From positions 15,429,001-15,493,000 of the forward strand of contig NW_024467083.1 in assembly GCF_017591425.1 (NCBI RefSeq): 64,000 nucleotides of DNA, given 5' to 3'. The translations under genes and the position numbers were made by a program. Below are positions 43,401-55,444 of this stretch, in pieces. Within the stretch, counting starts at the first letter, position 1. Every line of letters begins with the position of its first letter. The stretch comes from Ochotona curzoniae (taxonomy: Eukaryota > Chordata > Mammalia > Lagomorpha > Ochotonidae). The notes under the pieces are model-generated. The model ran no database searches. It was not told the DNA's origin and was given only the letters and a program-made list of their open reading frames with translations.

Positions 43401-44771
43401 ATGAGACAGGATTGCCAAAATATACCATGGCAAAAAGTTGGTGGTTCAAAGAGTGGAAAAGTTGCTAAATGTACCAAAACATCAGGTGAAATCAGGGCCT
43501 ATAAAGGAGCATCTGACTTGACACATTAAGAGCTTGACTCAAGGCTTTTCAGTGAGAAATCTCACTGCAGTGGTGAAATAAATCGTTACATTCCCAGAAA
43601 TAGAGGCAAGAGATGGACTCTATCCGTTTGTTTCGCATTAAAAAACAGAAGATGGAGTGTCTAGTAAAAAGCAGGTGAGTTAGTCACTCCCCCTTTCCAT
43701 TCCAGCTATATACTGTAGTCCCAACCAACCATTTCAAAAATGCATGCTTTTGATCAACAGGAAAATTGAGTGAACAGGTGTAAACGGCTTGATGCTGATA
43801 CATCAATGTTGCAGTGGAAGAATGCAATTTAATGGGGTTGGATAATTGAATGATCTTTGTAGCTACAGCATGTGATTATTTTGTTAGTACTACACAAAAG
43901 TCTGAAGCCCTTAGGGACAGGAGCTACACTTAAAGAAACAAGGTAAGAAAAAAATCTCTGCCTGTTATGTGTAAAGTGCTCCCTTTTGCACAGAATTCTA
44001 ACAGGCTTTCTTCCCCATTACATAGAGCTGTGTGCTTGAGCTCCTTTATTACCAGACATCTTTTGTTCCTTAAGATGACAGAAACCTATAAGCGTCAATC
44101 ACTAATGAGAGTAGTTTTCTGGTGTTATAATCCACAGTGTGTTTTCTTATAAAATCCCAAGGGTAACAAAAGGAAAAAAATACAGCCAGCTGCAGTGAAG
44201 CTGTCAAATATGTAAGCAGATTTGTCTGTATCTCACATCTGAATTAACACATATAGTTCTGTGACATTTATATCTGTCAAGGTGAAACCAAAACCAACCT
44301 CCACCCTTGTCATTCATTTCTTCCAATACCACAAAACACATTCACTATGGCTTCTTCAGATTTGTATTTCCTGACTAGATACTGCTATAGCATTGCTCTT
44401 CTGTGAAGCCCTTCAGCCCTAACAACACAGAGTTACAGATCTGAAAGATGATCCATCCATCAAGTCACTGAATATCCCATCATCCAAGAAATTGTTCAAG
44501 ATATCAAAATTTATGTATTATTATAAGTCCTAAGGAGAGGAATTTAAATTTTGTATTGTAATAAAGAAAGATTTCAGTGGCTTACCATTACCCCTCCATT
44601 GACTGTTGGATGCTTCTAACATGAAGATCTCTTCTTGCTGCAAGTACTTCCCCAAGTTGTCTTCTTACTGCAGATCAACATTGACTACACTAATAACAAA
44701 AGAAAAAGAAAAGAATAAGAATCATTATCAGTCCCTCTGTCAACATAATCTTACATTAAAACAATATTGAA
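43401..44771. other. Unique stretch, no gene seen
   Basis: No repeat body was recognised, and the short plus-strand frames (for example 43967-44152) carry no domain. Confidence 0.45.
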
Positions 44772-44937
44772 GGGGCTGGAGCAATAGCCTAGTGGCTGAA
44801 GTCCTTGCCTTTCACATGCCAGGATCCCATTTGGGCGCCGGTTCTAATCCTGGCAGCCCCACTTCCTACCCAGCTCCCTCCTTGTGGTCTGGGAAAGCAG
44901 TTGAGGATGGCCCAAAGCTTTGGGACTCTGCACCCAC
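44772..44937 (+). mobile_element. C-SINE 5' half fused to L1
   Basis: The head (GGGGCTGGAGCAATAGCCTAG), GATCCCATTTGGGCGCCGG, TTCTAATCCTGGCAGCCCC and AGCTTTGGGACTCTGCACCC are intact. The SINE then stops and L1 ORF2 begins within a few bases. No SINE 3' half is found after the L1. Confidence 0.9.
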
Positions 44938-45356
44938 AACCCTGGCAATAATCCTGGTCTATTCAACAAATGCTGTTGGGACAACTGGATAGCAGTGTGT
45001 AGAATTAAGAAGCAAGACCCACACCTGTCACAATATACAAAAATTAGCTCAAAATGGGCCAAGGACCTAAATCTACACCCAGAAACCATCAAACTATCAA
45101 AGGAAAACATAGGAAACACTCTCCAAGATATAGGAATGGGGAAAGACTTCTTAGATAAGACGCCAAAAGCAAAAGCAATCAAATCCAAAATGTACAAATG
45201 GTACTACACCAAACTAAAAAGCTTCTGTACAGCAAAGGAAACTATTAACAAAGCAGAAGCAACCAACAGAATGGGAGGAAACTTTTGGGTACTACACAAG
45301 TGATAGGGGACTAATATCCAGGATTTACAAAGAGCTTCAGAAACCCAGGGACAGCA

Positions 45357-45396
45357 AAAAATAAATAAATAAATAAATAAATAAATAAAATAAAGC
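45357..45396. repeat. (AAAT)n tract inside L1 ORF2
   Basis: Seven to eight ATAA units interrupt the ORF2 remnant, like the tails of C-SINEs but with no SINE body attached. Confidence 0.92.
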
Positions 45397-46113
45397 AAAC
45401 AAACAAAATCCTGTAACAAAATAGACAAAAGAAATGAACAGATATTTTTCAAAAGAACAGATTCAAATGGCTAACAAACATATGAAAAGATGCTCAGGCT
45501 CCCTAGCGATCAGAGAGATACAAATGGAAACCATGTTGAGGTACCACCTAACTGCAGTGAGACTGGCCTACATTCAGAACTCGAATAACAACACCTGCTG
45601 GCATGGATGTGGAGAAAGGCACCCTTCTTCACTGCTGGTGGGAATGTGGTCTAGTACAACCACTGTGGAAATCAGTACGGAGAGTGCTTAGGAAATTGTA
45701 AATAAACCTGCCATATAATCCAGCTATCCCACTCCTAAGAACATACCCAATACAAGTGAAATCTGCATAGGAGAAGGGGATCTGTAATTCTATATTTGCA
45801 GCAGCACAATTTACAATAGCAAAGAGATGAAAATAATCCAGATGTGCATCCAAAGAAGAGTGGCTAAAGAAACTGTGGTACATCTACTCCATGGGATATT
45901 ATTCAGCTATTAAGAAGAATGAAATTATTCTATTTACAACTAGGTGATCCCAACTAGAGACCATTATGCTCAGTGAAATTAGTCAATCACAAAAGAACAA
46001 ATACCATATGTTCTCTCTTATATAAGGAAATCAACATGGAAAGTATAACTTCAAAAATCCAATCCATAATGTTTTTTCTTTGCTTGCTTTTTTTTGCTGT
46101 ATCTCATGTGTTT

Positions 46114-46116
<3 letters not shown>

Positions 46117-46149
<33 letters not shown>
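46117..46149. repeat. (TA)n microsatellite
   Basis: About sixteen TA units in the L1 3'UTR; probably polymorphic. Confidence 0.95.
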
Positions 46150-46152
<3 letters not shown>

Positions 46153-47132
46153 ATTTCAGTTTGGTTTATTCCAAATAATTTCTTTTCTCTTGTCGATTTC
46201 ATCATGGACTCATGGATTATATGATGGCATCATTTTCCCCAAGAGTCTTTTGTGTTTCCTTTTTGCCACTCATGTGCTGGTTCCTCAGTGGCACATTTCT
46301 TCATGGTGCTGTAATTTGTCATTGATGTTGTTGTTGTTGTGGTTGTTTTAAGTCATACCAGTTGTTGACCTTGTTTCATGGCTTCCCACTTATGGAAATG
46401 TATACTGATGGAGTACTGGGGTCTATCATATACAGATATGGGGGTATAATGGAACATGCATCCTGCTTCCATATGAAAGATGGATTCCCAATGAAACTGT
46501 TGGACAGGTATAGACAATGGGACGCTGGACTGTCAGACATTGTTTGTACCAACAACGTCAGGGTACACTTAAATAAGAGATTAATAGAATTATTATTCCT
46601 TATGAAGGACTACACTATTGTGACAAAATGGGAAAAATCTGATCGGGCGATGGGAGTTTTAGGGGGAGGGATCCCAGCCTATTCGAAATCGTACCACATA
46701 ATTCAAAATTCAAAATAAAAAACAAAAAGAGAGAGAAAAAAGGAGGGGTATATGAAAATGGAGGCCACATAAAAAACAAAACAATAAAACATGAATTGAA
46801 GTATATCAAATATATTTTATATTTTAATGAAAGCAAGATATCACACAAAAAACACTGATTCAGGTTTGTTCGGAGAAAGACTTAAAAAATGCATACAACC
46901 TCACAGAAAAAGCAGTTGTCAGGAAGAAACTTTGAATAGACAGGTGGTGTGCTAGGAGAATATGGAAGGCAGTAGTTTAAAGGTGACTGAAAAAACCGTT
47001 TACTTTTTTATGTTTTTTGTCTTTTTTAATAAAACATACAACTTTCATTTTTTTTTATGTTTTCCCTTAATTGCCATCATTGCTGCTCAATTGTCAGTGT
47101 ACCCTGGAGTTACACATAGAGACTCAAATATC

Positions 47133-49855
47133 GATTGGGTAGGGGCGCGACCTTGGGCCTGGGGGTTGAAACTTCCAGCAACCTGCTGGCTGCTGGTGGC
47201 TGCAAGGCTGGAGCGTTTCCATGCTCAGATTCCTGACTCCAGCCACCACGTGCACATGGTGAGCTATTCCTGGGCCAGCCTGGGCTCCAGGGGCTGTTCC
47301 CTTTGGGGTGAGTAAACTGAGGGGGGTGGTCTCAGGGGCTCGGGAAGGCCCAGGGCCTACCCGCCACCACCATTGGGCAGGGGATGGGATTGGGGAGAGG
47401 CACGACCTTGGGCCTGGGGGTTGAAACTTCCGGCAGTCTGCTGGATGCTGGTGGGTGCCAGGCTGGGGCATCTCCATGCTTGGATTCCCTGACTCCAGCC
47501 ACCGCATACACGTGATGGGCTGTCTCTTGGTGGCCAAGGCGCCATCTGGCACCAGGCTCCACCTGCTGGCTGCCCGACCATAAGCTCTGGGGTTTTGGTT
47601 CATTGAATTGCTACTTAAGTATCTCCATGTTAAACCTACTGTGCTTCTGGGATATGAATCAATCGCAAAGATTCCCAACCACAGAGTAACTTTTCCTTTG
47701 AAGAACTTGTAATCACTAAACCATGCTGACCACCGAACAACAGCCCATGCAAAACCTAAGACTCAGGGCTTTCTAGCAGGATCATATACTATTACCTGAT
47801 ATAATAGTGGATCAGGATACGGGTCACATTAGGCAGGGCCATGACATTAACGAGCACACCAGAGAACCATACCCGGGGGTAGATTCTGTGGGGGATGTGT
47901 GGGCCAAACCCTGTGGAAATTCTAGCCCCACCGGTTAGTTCAAGAGATGGGGTGGTGATGGACTAAGCTAGGTATGACCAAGGAGCCTGCTCTCAATCAC
48001 AGGTTAAGGAACCGACAACAGTCTGGATTGGTCAAGGCAGCAGAACCCGAATGTGCATCCTGAATAGGGTGTGGGGTGGGTTAGACTGCAACGTTCACCA
48101 GCCAAATGGAAGGCCAGACTTCGCCAGAACCTGGCCAAAAACCCAATGGCATGTATGAAAACTGGGTCTGGGAGTGGATCAAGTAGAGGAACTTGGGAAA
48201 CTCTCCTAGCGAGTCATAGCTCCCACTGGTGAACATGTGGTCCAGACCTGGGAGCTGGACAAACTGGGCAAAGTAGCTCCAATGGCTGGCCAATGTGTGA
48301 ATTGGTAATGGAACGGGATGTACCAGGCAGGACTGAGCCAACCTTAGCTCATAAGTAAAATTAGAAACCAGGATGGAGCACAGGTTATGCCGAGCTAAGC
48401 TCTTGCACCTACTGGTCTGCATGAGCCAGGGACGCTAAGCCACAGTGTCTAAGGTAGGGGTCAGGACAGGTGAGGGGCTGAGGCAAGCTGAGTCAGAGCA
48501 ACCACCGGCATGCGTGTGACCTATGGCTGGGAACAGGCCTGGCTGGAGAGCTAAGGGGACATCCTAACTGTGTTGAGGTTCCCACCAATGGGTTGTGGAC
48601 TAGAATGGGGTCTGCATTCCAAACAGGATATGGTTGTAGTCTCCCTTGGCACAAGTGTGGACTGGACACACCAAGCCAGGCCAGACTCCAACACCTTTTG
48701 GTGTCCTAGAGGACCAGGATAGATGTGGGAGGAACTAAGTTAGATCTCAACCCCTGGCTCATGGACCCACTGGTATGCATGAAATCTGGCATTGGAAGAG
48801 TATCTGATGGAGGAGGGTCGGCAACTCCTCTGGCAGGACACAGACCCTGCAGGTAAGCGCAAGAAGCATGATAGGAAACAGCCCAGAACAGGCCATGGAA
48901 AGTTTCCCACTGCAATACATTTGGCATGGGTCCGGGGAAGACGAGGCTGAATCAGTTCACATCATCCACTGGCAAATCTGAGCACCAGATCAGAGTGTAG
49001 GTCAAGCCAGGTTCGGTTGCAACGAAAATCAGTGCATTTACAGAATGCCAAAGTGAGGTTATTTGTACCGGATGTGACCACAGCGCCCAATAGCACATAT
49101 GGGAACCAGGAAGGGAGGGGGCGGAGCCAGCAGGGGGAATATGGAGGTGGGAGTTCTCTTGCTGGACAGTTACTGGAGAGCATGAGCTGGGATGGGGGCA
49201 GACCAGACTAGGCAGTAATACAACACCTGTACGCCTCATGTGTCCTAGATCAGGGAAAAGCCAGGCTGGGCTGAATGTTCCTTCTGGTGTAAACTACAAT
49301 TAGAGTGGGTGAGAGTTGTTTGGGCTTAGCTACAACATCAGTTGGTAGAAGCTGCCACTGGGGGCTAATTCTGTCTAGTTAAACCACAGAACTACCTGGA
49401 GAGTCCATAATCCGGGAGTGGGAGTGGCCTGGGAGGGAAATAGTAGGCTCCTCCATCTTGGGTTACCACTTCCATGGGAGGGCACAAAAATTAGGACAGG
49501 GGCTGGGGTGGCTAGAAAGAGAGGCACCCAGCAACATCTGTGAGGGCTGGATAGTGGAGCTGGTTAGATGGAACTAGGCTTTAATGCCCATTGACATGTA
49601 TGAGAGCCGAATGGGATGTGGGACACACTGGATTACTGCTACATGCCCCACATCAGGGACCTGGGATGGGTAGGAGACTGGGTGGGGTTTCTTCTTAAAA
49701 TCCCCCTTTACCTCAGATATATGAAGGAAACAATGTGGAAATAATAGTCCTATCCATTTTCCTGTAGCCCTTGAACCTTTTAACCCTAATTAACTGTGTA
49801 AAGATTATCAAAAGTATAATTTTAAAAATGGAAAAAGTTTAAATAAATAAATAAA
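47133..49855 (+). mobile_element. 2.7-kb non-coding retroposon with internal repeats
   Basis: This block is flanked by AGAGACTCAAATATC (47118-47132) and AGAGATTCAAATATC (49856-49870), a 15-bp duplication with one mismatch. It ends in an AAATAAATAAATAAA tail, so it entered as one retrotransposed unit. Its first 450 bases are GC-rich and contain a direct repeat with a spacing of 255 bp (CGACCTTGGGCCTGGGGGTT at 47148 and 47403). The middle (about 47900-49650) is a degenerate array in which a CCCACTGGCATGCATGAGAG-like motif recurs. The last 160 bases are A/T-rich. No ORF1, ORF2, LTR or tRNA-like head is recognisable. The 184-codon minus frame over the first repeats is a product of the direct repeat. 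It is either an unusual L1 5'UTR/3'UTR derivative or an unnamed non-autonomous family. Confidence 0.7.
47137..47535 (+). repeat. Direct repeat, 255-bp spacing
   Basis: Two copies share the CGACCTTGGGCCTGGGGG block, the GAAACTTCC box, CTGCTGGNTGCTGGTGG, TCCATGCTNNGATTCC and TGACTCCAGCCACC. This resembles the monomer layout of some L1 promoters, but the match to a named monomer was not established. Confidence 0.8.
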
Positions 49856-50356
49856 AGAGATTCAAATATCAGTTTGGCATGTAGATATTGGTTAATCTTC
49901 AACATTTCCAAGGTGTTCATTGTGTGAAGCAAAAAGTTCAAAGCATTGACTAAGGATTAGCAGGTGGAGCATGTAGACCTATAACCATTGGTATGTGGGA
50001 GGAAATGAAGTCAAAGATAAAATAACTTACATAAAGCTGCATGATTGAATCATTGTGTTCCATGCTGCCTACATCTGCATTCTCAGGAATGGCTTACAAT
50101 GCTTGCTAACATTAGAATGTCCCACATAGAGGAAAAACTTGCACAAATGAGGTACATGAATCTATTCCATGGGCATTATTGAAAAAGGAACATCTGGAAG
50201 CAATGTTACATAGGAATGTGTTAACTTATACTTGACACAAAGGATTGCTGGAGATTTTTTTTTAAACATCTAAGAAATGAGAAAATATATTGATCAGATA
50301 GCAATGTGACTCCCCTGGAAACATTTCTAAATTTGGGGCATCAAGACAATACATCT

Positions 50357-50543
50357 AGCCTTGGGACCCTGCAACACAGTGGGAGACCCAGAAGAAGCTC
50401 CTGGCTCCTAGCTTCAGAATGACTCAACTCCAGCCATTGCGGCTGCATGGGGAGCGAACCATCGGATGGAAGATTTTCATCTGTATCTCTCCTCTTCTCT
50501 GTATATCTGACTTTCCAAACAAAAATAATTAAATCTTTTAAAA
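50357..50543 (+). mobile_element. C-SINE, 5' truncated
   Basis: Starts at CTTGGGACCCTGCAAC and keeps the 3' half through GGAGCGAACCATCGGATGG to AAAAATAATTAAATC. Confidence 0.88.
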
Positions 50544-50545
50544 CA

Positions 50546-50565
50546 CGAACACACACACACACACA
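50546..50565. repeat. (CA)n microsatellite
   Basis: Nine to ten CA units join the SINE tail and the L1 insertion. Confidence 0.9.
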
Positions 50566-50580
50566 TTTAAAACATCTTGG

Positions 50581-50861
50581 ATGTTATGTTGGGGATATTG
50601 ATTGGTCAGGATTACATTCTGCCGGCTCTACCTTCAGACCAGAGATGGTCTCCACAAGAAGCCGTTGAACTTATCTGGACAATAAGATGCTGGACTCTAT
50701 GCTTGGTATATGCTTGCAATGAAAGAACCTCAACTGAACTTGAACTGTGGCAATGTAGCCAGGTGGAGGAATCCACCATGGGGGGAGTGTTGAGGGAGGG
50801 GTAGGGGGAATCCCAGTGCCTAAAAAACTGTGTCACATAATGCAATGTAATAAAAAAAATT
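50581..50861 (+). mobile_element. L1 3' end with target duplication
   Basis: The same 3'UTR end is seen reversed at 18152-18400 (GGACAATAAGATGCTGGAC, GTGGAGGAATCCACCATGG, CAATGTAATAAAAAAAA). Flanks TTAAAACATCTTGG (50567-50580) and TTAAAAATCTTGG (50862-50874) form an imperfect duplication. It is one of the younger L1s in the window. Confidence 0.9.
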
Positions 50862-50874
50862 TTAAAAATCTTGG

Positions 50875-52463
50875 AACACTGAAAGTCTGCTGTTACAATC
50901 TTTTTACAAATCTTTAGACATACAATTCTTTTAATTATTGGCCAGCTTAAGCTACTGGTGATGACTATGCAAATAAAACGTAAAAGTTCCACTGTAGGTC
51001 AATGAAATTGTAATTAAACTTGAAACATCTCTGCCTCATGACAATAGCTTCTGGTTCTAGGTACCTGTTGGGTAAAAATTCTGTTTCATAAATCACCTAG
51101 AAAGAATGAATCATACTTGCATGCACAAATATGACTTAATTGTACCACTCACTATGTACATAGTATTCATCAAAAGCATGTGGTATTCAAAACTGTTTGT
51201 ATGCTGTTATCAAGTATAATAGTTGACCTTAAGGAAGCTCTCTTTTATGAAGTTCCAAATGTCAATATACTTGTGAATGTAAATGAATTTTGTAGATAAG
51301 GCATTATGTGGGGGAGGGTATGTACATTCTGAAAATATAAAGATGTATGCCATGATTTTATCAAGAAAAGTTTTACTTTACTTTAGGTTGAATTTGCTTT
51401 GTGTGAAAACTCTACACTAGTTCAGAGATGTAATCCATTCAGCTCAGAAGTTAGTCTCATGTAGAAATTACATAAAATGTATTATGAAAGAGAACTGACT
51501 GTTGACCTCCCTGTCATTAACTTGAAATCATCCATAGCTAGTTTTAGAAAATTACAATGAATCCATGCACTATGATATGAAATCGAAGATTGGATATATA
51601 TATAATTGTATTTACTGGTGTGCAGCTATTTTTATTATTATTTTAAATGTGTATAAGCTTTCAGGGTAATGAGTTCCATTATTTGATCATAAGCTTGCTA
51701 CCTGCTGTGTAAAATAGCACTCCTATTTATTTGAAAGTTTTGAAATGTTATGAGTGCTCACAGTTAATCACTTATTCTATAAGGATAAGGATCCAGCTGA
51801 AATGCCCAAAGTAAATCAACTACAGAAATTCTGTTCAGTAAATGTACAAGGAAGAAACAAAGTATTTCAACTTTCTAGAATTTTTGAGGAATTAACATAA
51901 AAATTGAGTTTTCTAAAGAGCTTAAATGCAATCCTATAATTGAGAAATTTTTCTGTAACACTCACAAACTTAATATTTACAAGAAGTATGAAAAACCAAG
52001 GGAGATGACAGCTGTTCAGTACTGATTATCTGTCTGTTGGATATTCATGTTAATAGTATTGATTAATGAATAAGGTATGTACAACAAAATGCAGAAATCT
52101 TAAGCATATATATGGACTAATGCTGACAAACATATACAAATAACAGATCAAAATAAATATTTTTTATCTATTTACAAATTCAGTCAAATTTTGGGGCCTT
52201 GCTCCGAAGCAATACTTATTCTGATTTCTAAGTATCGCAAATTCACAGTTTTATTCTTAAATTTCATTCATAGTGCAGTTTTACAGAATTAATTATTTGT
52301 GCCTTTTTTGCTCAGCAGAGCATACTTAATATCAATTCAGAATATATTACTGATTTGCTTCTGCTTTTGTTTTTATTGTTAAGTAGCATTGTATATTTAC
52401 ACCAGTTTGTTAATCCATTCTTCTCTTGGTGAACATTTATATTACTTATTTTTATCCTTATTT
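50875..52463. other. A/T-rich unique stretch, no gene seen
   Basis: No repeat or exon was recognised in 1.6 kb. Confidence 0.5.
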
Positions 52464-52742
52464 TAATATATGTTTATTTTTATTTGGAAAGCAGATTTTA
52501 TTGAGTAAAGGAGAGCAAGGGAGGGAGAGCGGTCTTTTTTATCTGAAGCCAGGAGCCAGGAGCCTCTTTTGGGTCTCCCACATGGGGGGCAGATTTCAAG
52601 GCTTTGGGTCATCCTCGACTGTTTTCCTAAGCCACAAGCAGGGAGCAGAATGGGAAGCGGGGCCACTGGGACATGAACCAGTGCCCATATGGGATCCCAG
52701 CACAGGCATGTTGAGAAGATGCCAGGCCACTGTATTGGACCC
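52464..52742 (-). mobile_element. C-SINE in the tail region of another
   Basis: Tail GTTTATTTTTATTTGG, GCCAGGAGCCAGGAGCC, CACATGGGGGGCAGATTTC, GTGCCCATATGGGATCCC, head GGCCACTGTATTGGACCC. It lies immediately left of a second reversed C-SINE whose tail is missing, which suggests insertion into that tail. Confidence 0.88.
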
Positions 52743-52990
52743 AAAAGATCTTTCATCTGTTGTTTCACACCCACCAAGATGGTCTCAACAGTCTGACCAG
52801 AGCCAACCAAAAACCATGAGCCAGTAGCTTCTCCTGGGTGCAGGGATATAAGGACTCTAGCCTCCTCATCTGCTTTCCCAGGTCATAAGCAAGTAGCTGG
52901 ATCAGAAGTGGAGTAGCCAGGACACAAACAAGTGCCCATATTGGATGCTGGCGTCACAGACTGAGGATTAACCAATATGGAAGGCTCCAT
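52743..52990 (-). mobile_element. C-SINE without its tail
   Basis: Begins AAAAGATCTTTCATCTGTTG and keeps ATGAGCCAGTAGCTTCTCC, CTGCTTTCCCAGGTC, GGAGTAGCCAGGACAC and GCCCATATTGGATGC. The head is decayed. Confidence 0.82.
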
Positions 52991-53214
52991 TTATACTATT
53001 TCTAATTTGATATTAGTATGAATAAAATTTCAATGAACCATTAATACATAAAATTCTTGCACATATATATATATTTGATACTGATTAAATTACATGTAAG
53101 ACTATTTATTGAAAAAATATATATATATTTCTATTATGCTAGAATAGAATTTTTTGAACATACCTTAGATAAAACACTGGACAGCAGTTTTTTCATAATG
53201 GTGGTGCCATAGCT

Positions 53215-53505
53215 ATTAATTTATTTTCTCAAACGGTAAAGAGACAGAGCTTCTACTCATTGATTAACCCCAACCCAACTGACTTCTACAGTTCAGCTTA
53301 GGGAGGCTCTAGATCCAAGATTTCAAAAAGCAATCAAGGTGTTCTGAATGTGCAGTAGGAAGGATGCACCTGTTTGACCCCCCAAGAGTATGCACAAGTC
53401 TGCACTAACAGAAGCAAAAATTTGGAACCCGAGCCCGAAATTGAATGTTCTCCTATATGAAAGAAGACATCATAACTGGCATCTTATCTGACAACCATAC
53501 TTCTG
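53215..53505 (-). mobile_element. Old C-SINE relative, strongly diverged
   Basis: AGACAGAGCTTCTACTCATTG at the left and GGAACCCGAGCCCGAAATTG with TATATGAAAGAAGACATC at the right fit an older C-SINE subfamily, whose head reads 'gaacccaggcac...tatgggatgc' in reverse. Confidence 0.5.
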
Positions 53506-53641
53506 AGGCTAACTCTCACCTCATGGCAGCAAAACTTTGTATTCCCATCAGCAATTTATGAGTCTTTATATAGCCAAATGCTAAAATTGAAAACAGAATG
53601 TTCAGTAGCATGATATCCAGTTTATACAGAAATATATAGAA

Positions 53642-53970
53642 ATTGGCCCAGCACAGTGGCCTAGCAGCTAAAGTCCTCGTCTTGAACACTCTAGGGTCCC
53701 ATATGGTACCGGTTCTAATCCCGGCAGCCCTGCTTCCCGTTCAACTCCCTGCTTGTGGCCTGGGAAAGCTGTCAAGGATGGCCCAAAGCCTTGGGACCCT
53801 GGCCATATTCAGGAGACCTGAAAGAGCTCCTGGCTCCTAGGTTCGGATCGGCACAGTAGCGGCCATTGTGGTCACTTGGGGAGTGAACCATTGGACAGGA
53901 AAATCTTTCCCTTTGTCTCTCTTTCTCTCTGTATGTCTGATTTTGCAATGAAAATAAATAAAATTTTAAA
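53642..53970 (+). mobile_element. C-SINE, full length, young
   Basis: Head GGCCTAGCAGCTAAAGTCC, ATCCCGGCAGCCC, TGTGGCCTGGGAAAGC, GGGGAGTGAACCATTGG, tail AAAATAAATAAAATTTTAAA running into (TA)n. TATACAGAAAT nearby on the left and TGTACAGAAAT on the right are probable target-duplication remnants. Confidence 0.92.
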
Positions 53971-54296
53971 TATATATATATATAAATTGTACAGAAATCT
54001 CAAAATTATATATTTCAGAATGTTAATTATACTGTCTTAAATAAATAGATCTTACAAAATACATTTACTAGCAAAATTCTTAGCTTAGACTACAAATTTG
54101 AAAATTCTGTTATATTATGCACATTTGTGATTTTTTAATGAGAATGTATTCAATTATTTCTTAGTTATCCAGAAGCAATTTATGTTTATAAATATCAAGA
54201 ACTTTTATGTTTGGTCCCAATCTCTTACATTATCAAAATCAATTGAGACACAAAAGTTCTGTAACAAAACAAATTAGTTCTCAATAACCTAATTTT

Positions 54297-55444
54297 GGTT
54301 GGGAATCAAGATGTCAGAATAGGGTAAGGACATGTTTAAATGGACAGAGAAACATTTAACCAGGATGAAGCAGAGAGGGCACATTCCAGGAAATAGGAGA
54401 GGACAGAACAGCAGAAGGGTACCTGGAGACTGACAGACACAGAAAAGCAGCAGACACAACAGTGTGGTGTTACAGTGACTGATACTCCAGCAGCATTCAG
54501 CTAACGGCGATCTGAACTCCACTAGCAGCCAGAACTCCACTAGCAACCAGGTGAGAAGGGTCTTTCGCTGGGAGCTTGGGAGGTGAACCCAGACAAAGAA
54601 CTGTCCATCCTGCTGGTCTGTTTCATTTGACCAGGAGCAGAGACACAGCAGCAGATCCCAGATGGGCAGTGTGAGAACAGGGTGGATTTCACAGCCCAGT
54701 CAGCCTAGAGCTGAACTGGGCACCATTTTGCGTAAGGAGGAAAGGGCAAAGGAAAGGACTGAGCATATGGTTAGCTGGGAGTGAACTCATTTCTGACTCA
54801 GGGAACTTCACCAATGTGGCAATCTACAGGTTCTACCCAAGACAGGTCTGGGTAGCCCTCAAACCTCATGGCCAGCAGATCAAGAATTCAAGTAGTGGTA
54901 CCTCAGGTGCCATTTTGTACACTGTGGCAAGAGCTTTAGGAGTGCAGGGGATAATAGTGAACTGTGCATGTACTGAGTCTTGAGAACCCACTGAGTTCAG
55001 TGCATTTCACTGGTCCCACAGGAAACATTGTATGTAGCACCATATCGGTCAAAACAGGTGCGTGTGGCCCTCAGACCTAACGTCCAACAGGTTCTAGCAA
55101 GATCAGCACCACCAACAATCTAGCTATATAGGACAACTGGTGTCTCCCTAATCCTGGGACCTGCTCCAACCAGAAGTGGGAGAAAGATTGCAGAGAAAAA
55201 GGTGCACCCTCTGCACGTTATCACAGGAGGAGGAGAGTGGTGAGCCAGGAGCCGGGGCTATGGAGACCATGGTGGAAATATAACATAAGAACCCAGACCT
55301 GGAACTCGCTGGAGGGAGTGGCACAGCTGACTGCAAGCAAAGAGCTGGGTACCAACTGTAATAAGTAAAATCAAATTGTAGACCTGTGGGTGACACAGCT
55401 TAGACACCTGCCCCAAGGAGAAGAATCTAATAACCAGAAGTAGA
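54297..55444 (+). promoter_or_regulatory. L1 5'UTR (internal promoter region)
   Basis: About 1.15 kb upstream of the ORF1 start codon. In the L1 family this segment holds the internal RNA polymerase II promoter. It is collinear with 8873-9870 except for small gaps. No specific factor site is claimed. Confidence 0.7.

Larger units (their letters stand above)
44938..46740 (+). mobile_element. 5'-truncated L1: ORF2 C-terminus plus 3'UTR
   Basis: ORF2 remnants: residues [20 protein letters not shown] and [20 protein letters not shown] in the frame ending at 45303. A later frame (45434-45691) has [20 protein letters not shown] and CWHGCGE, the Cys-containing C-terminal region of L1 ORF2p. A frame break near 45300 and an (AAAT)n insertion at 45358-45390 separate them. 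The 3'UTR holds a (TA)n tract (46117-46149) and ends GTACCACATAATTCAAAATT with an A-rich tail. It encodes nothing functional: endonuclease and reverse transcriptase domains are absent. Confidence 0.9.

Noticed and set aside
47124..47678. 184-codon minus-strand frame, Pro/Gly/Arg-rich, with an internal repeat
   Set aside because: It lies over the 255-bp direct repeat of the retroposon; the protein repeat just reflects the DNA repeat, and neighbouring frames are open too because of high G/C.
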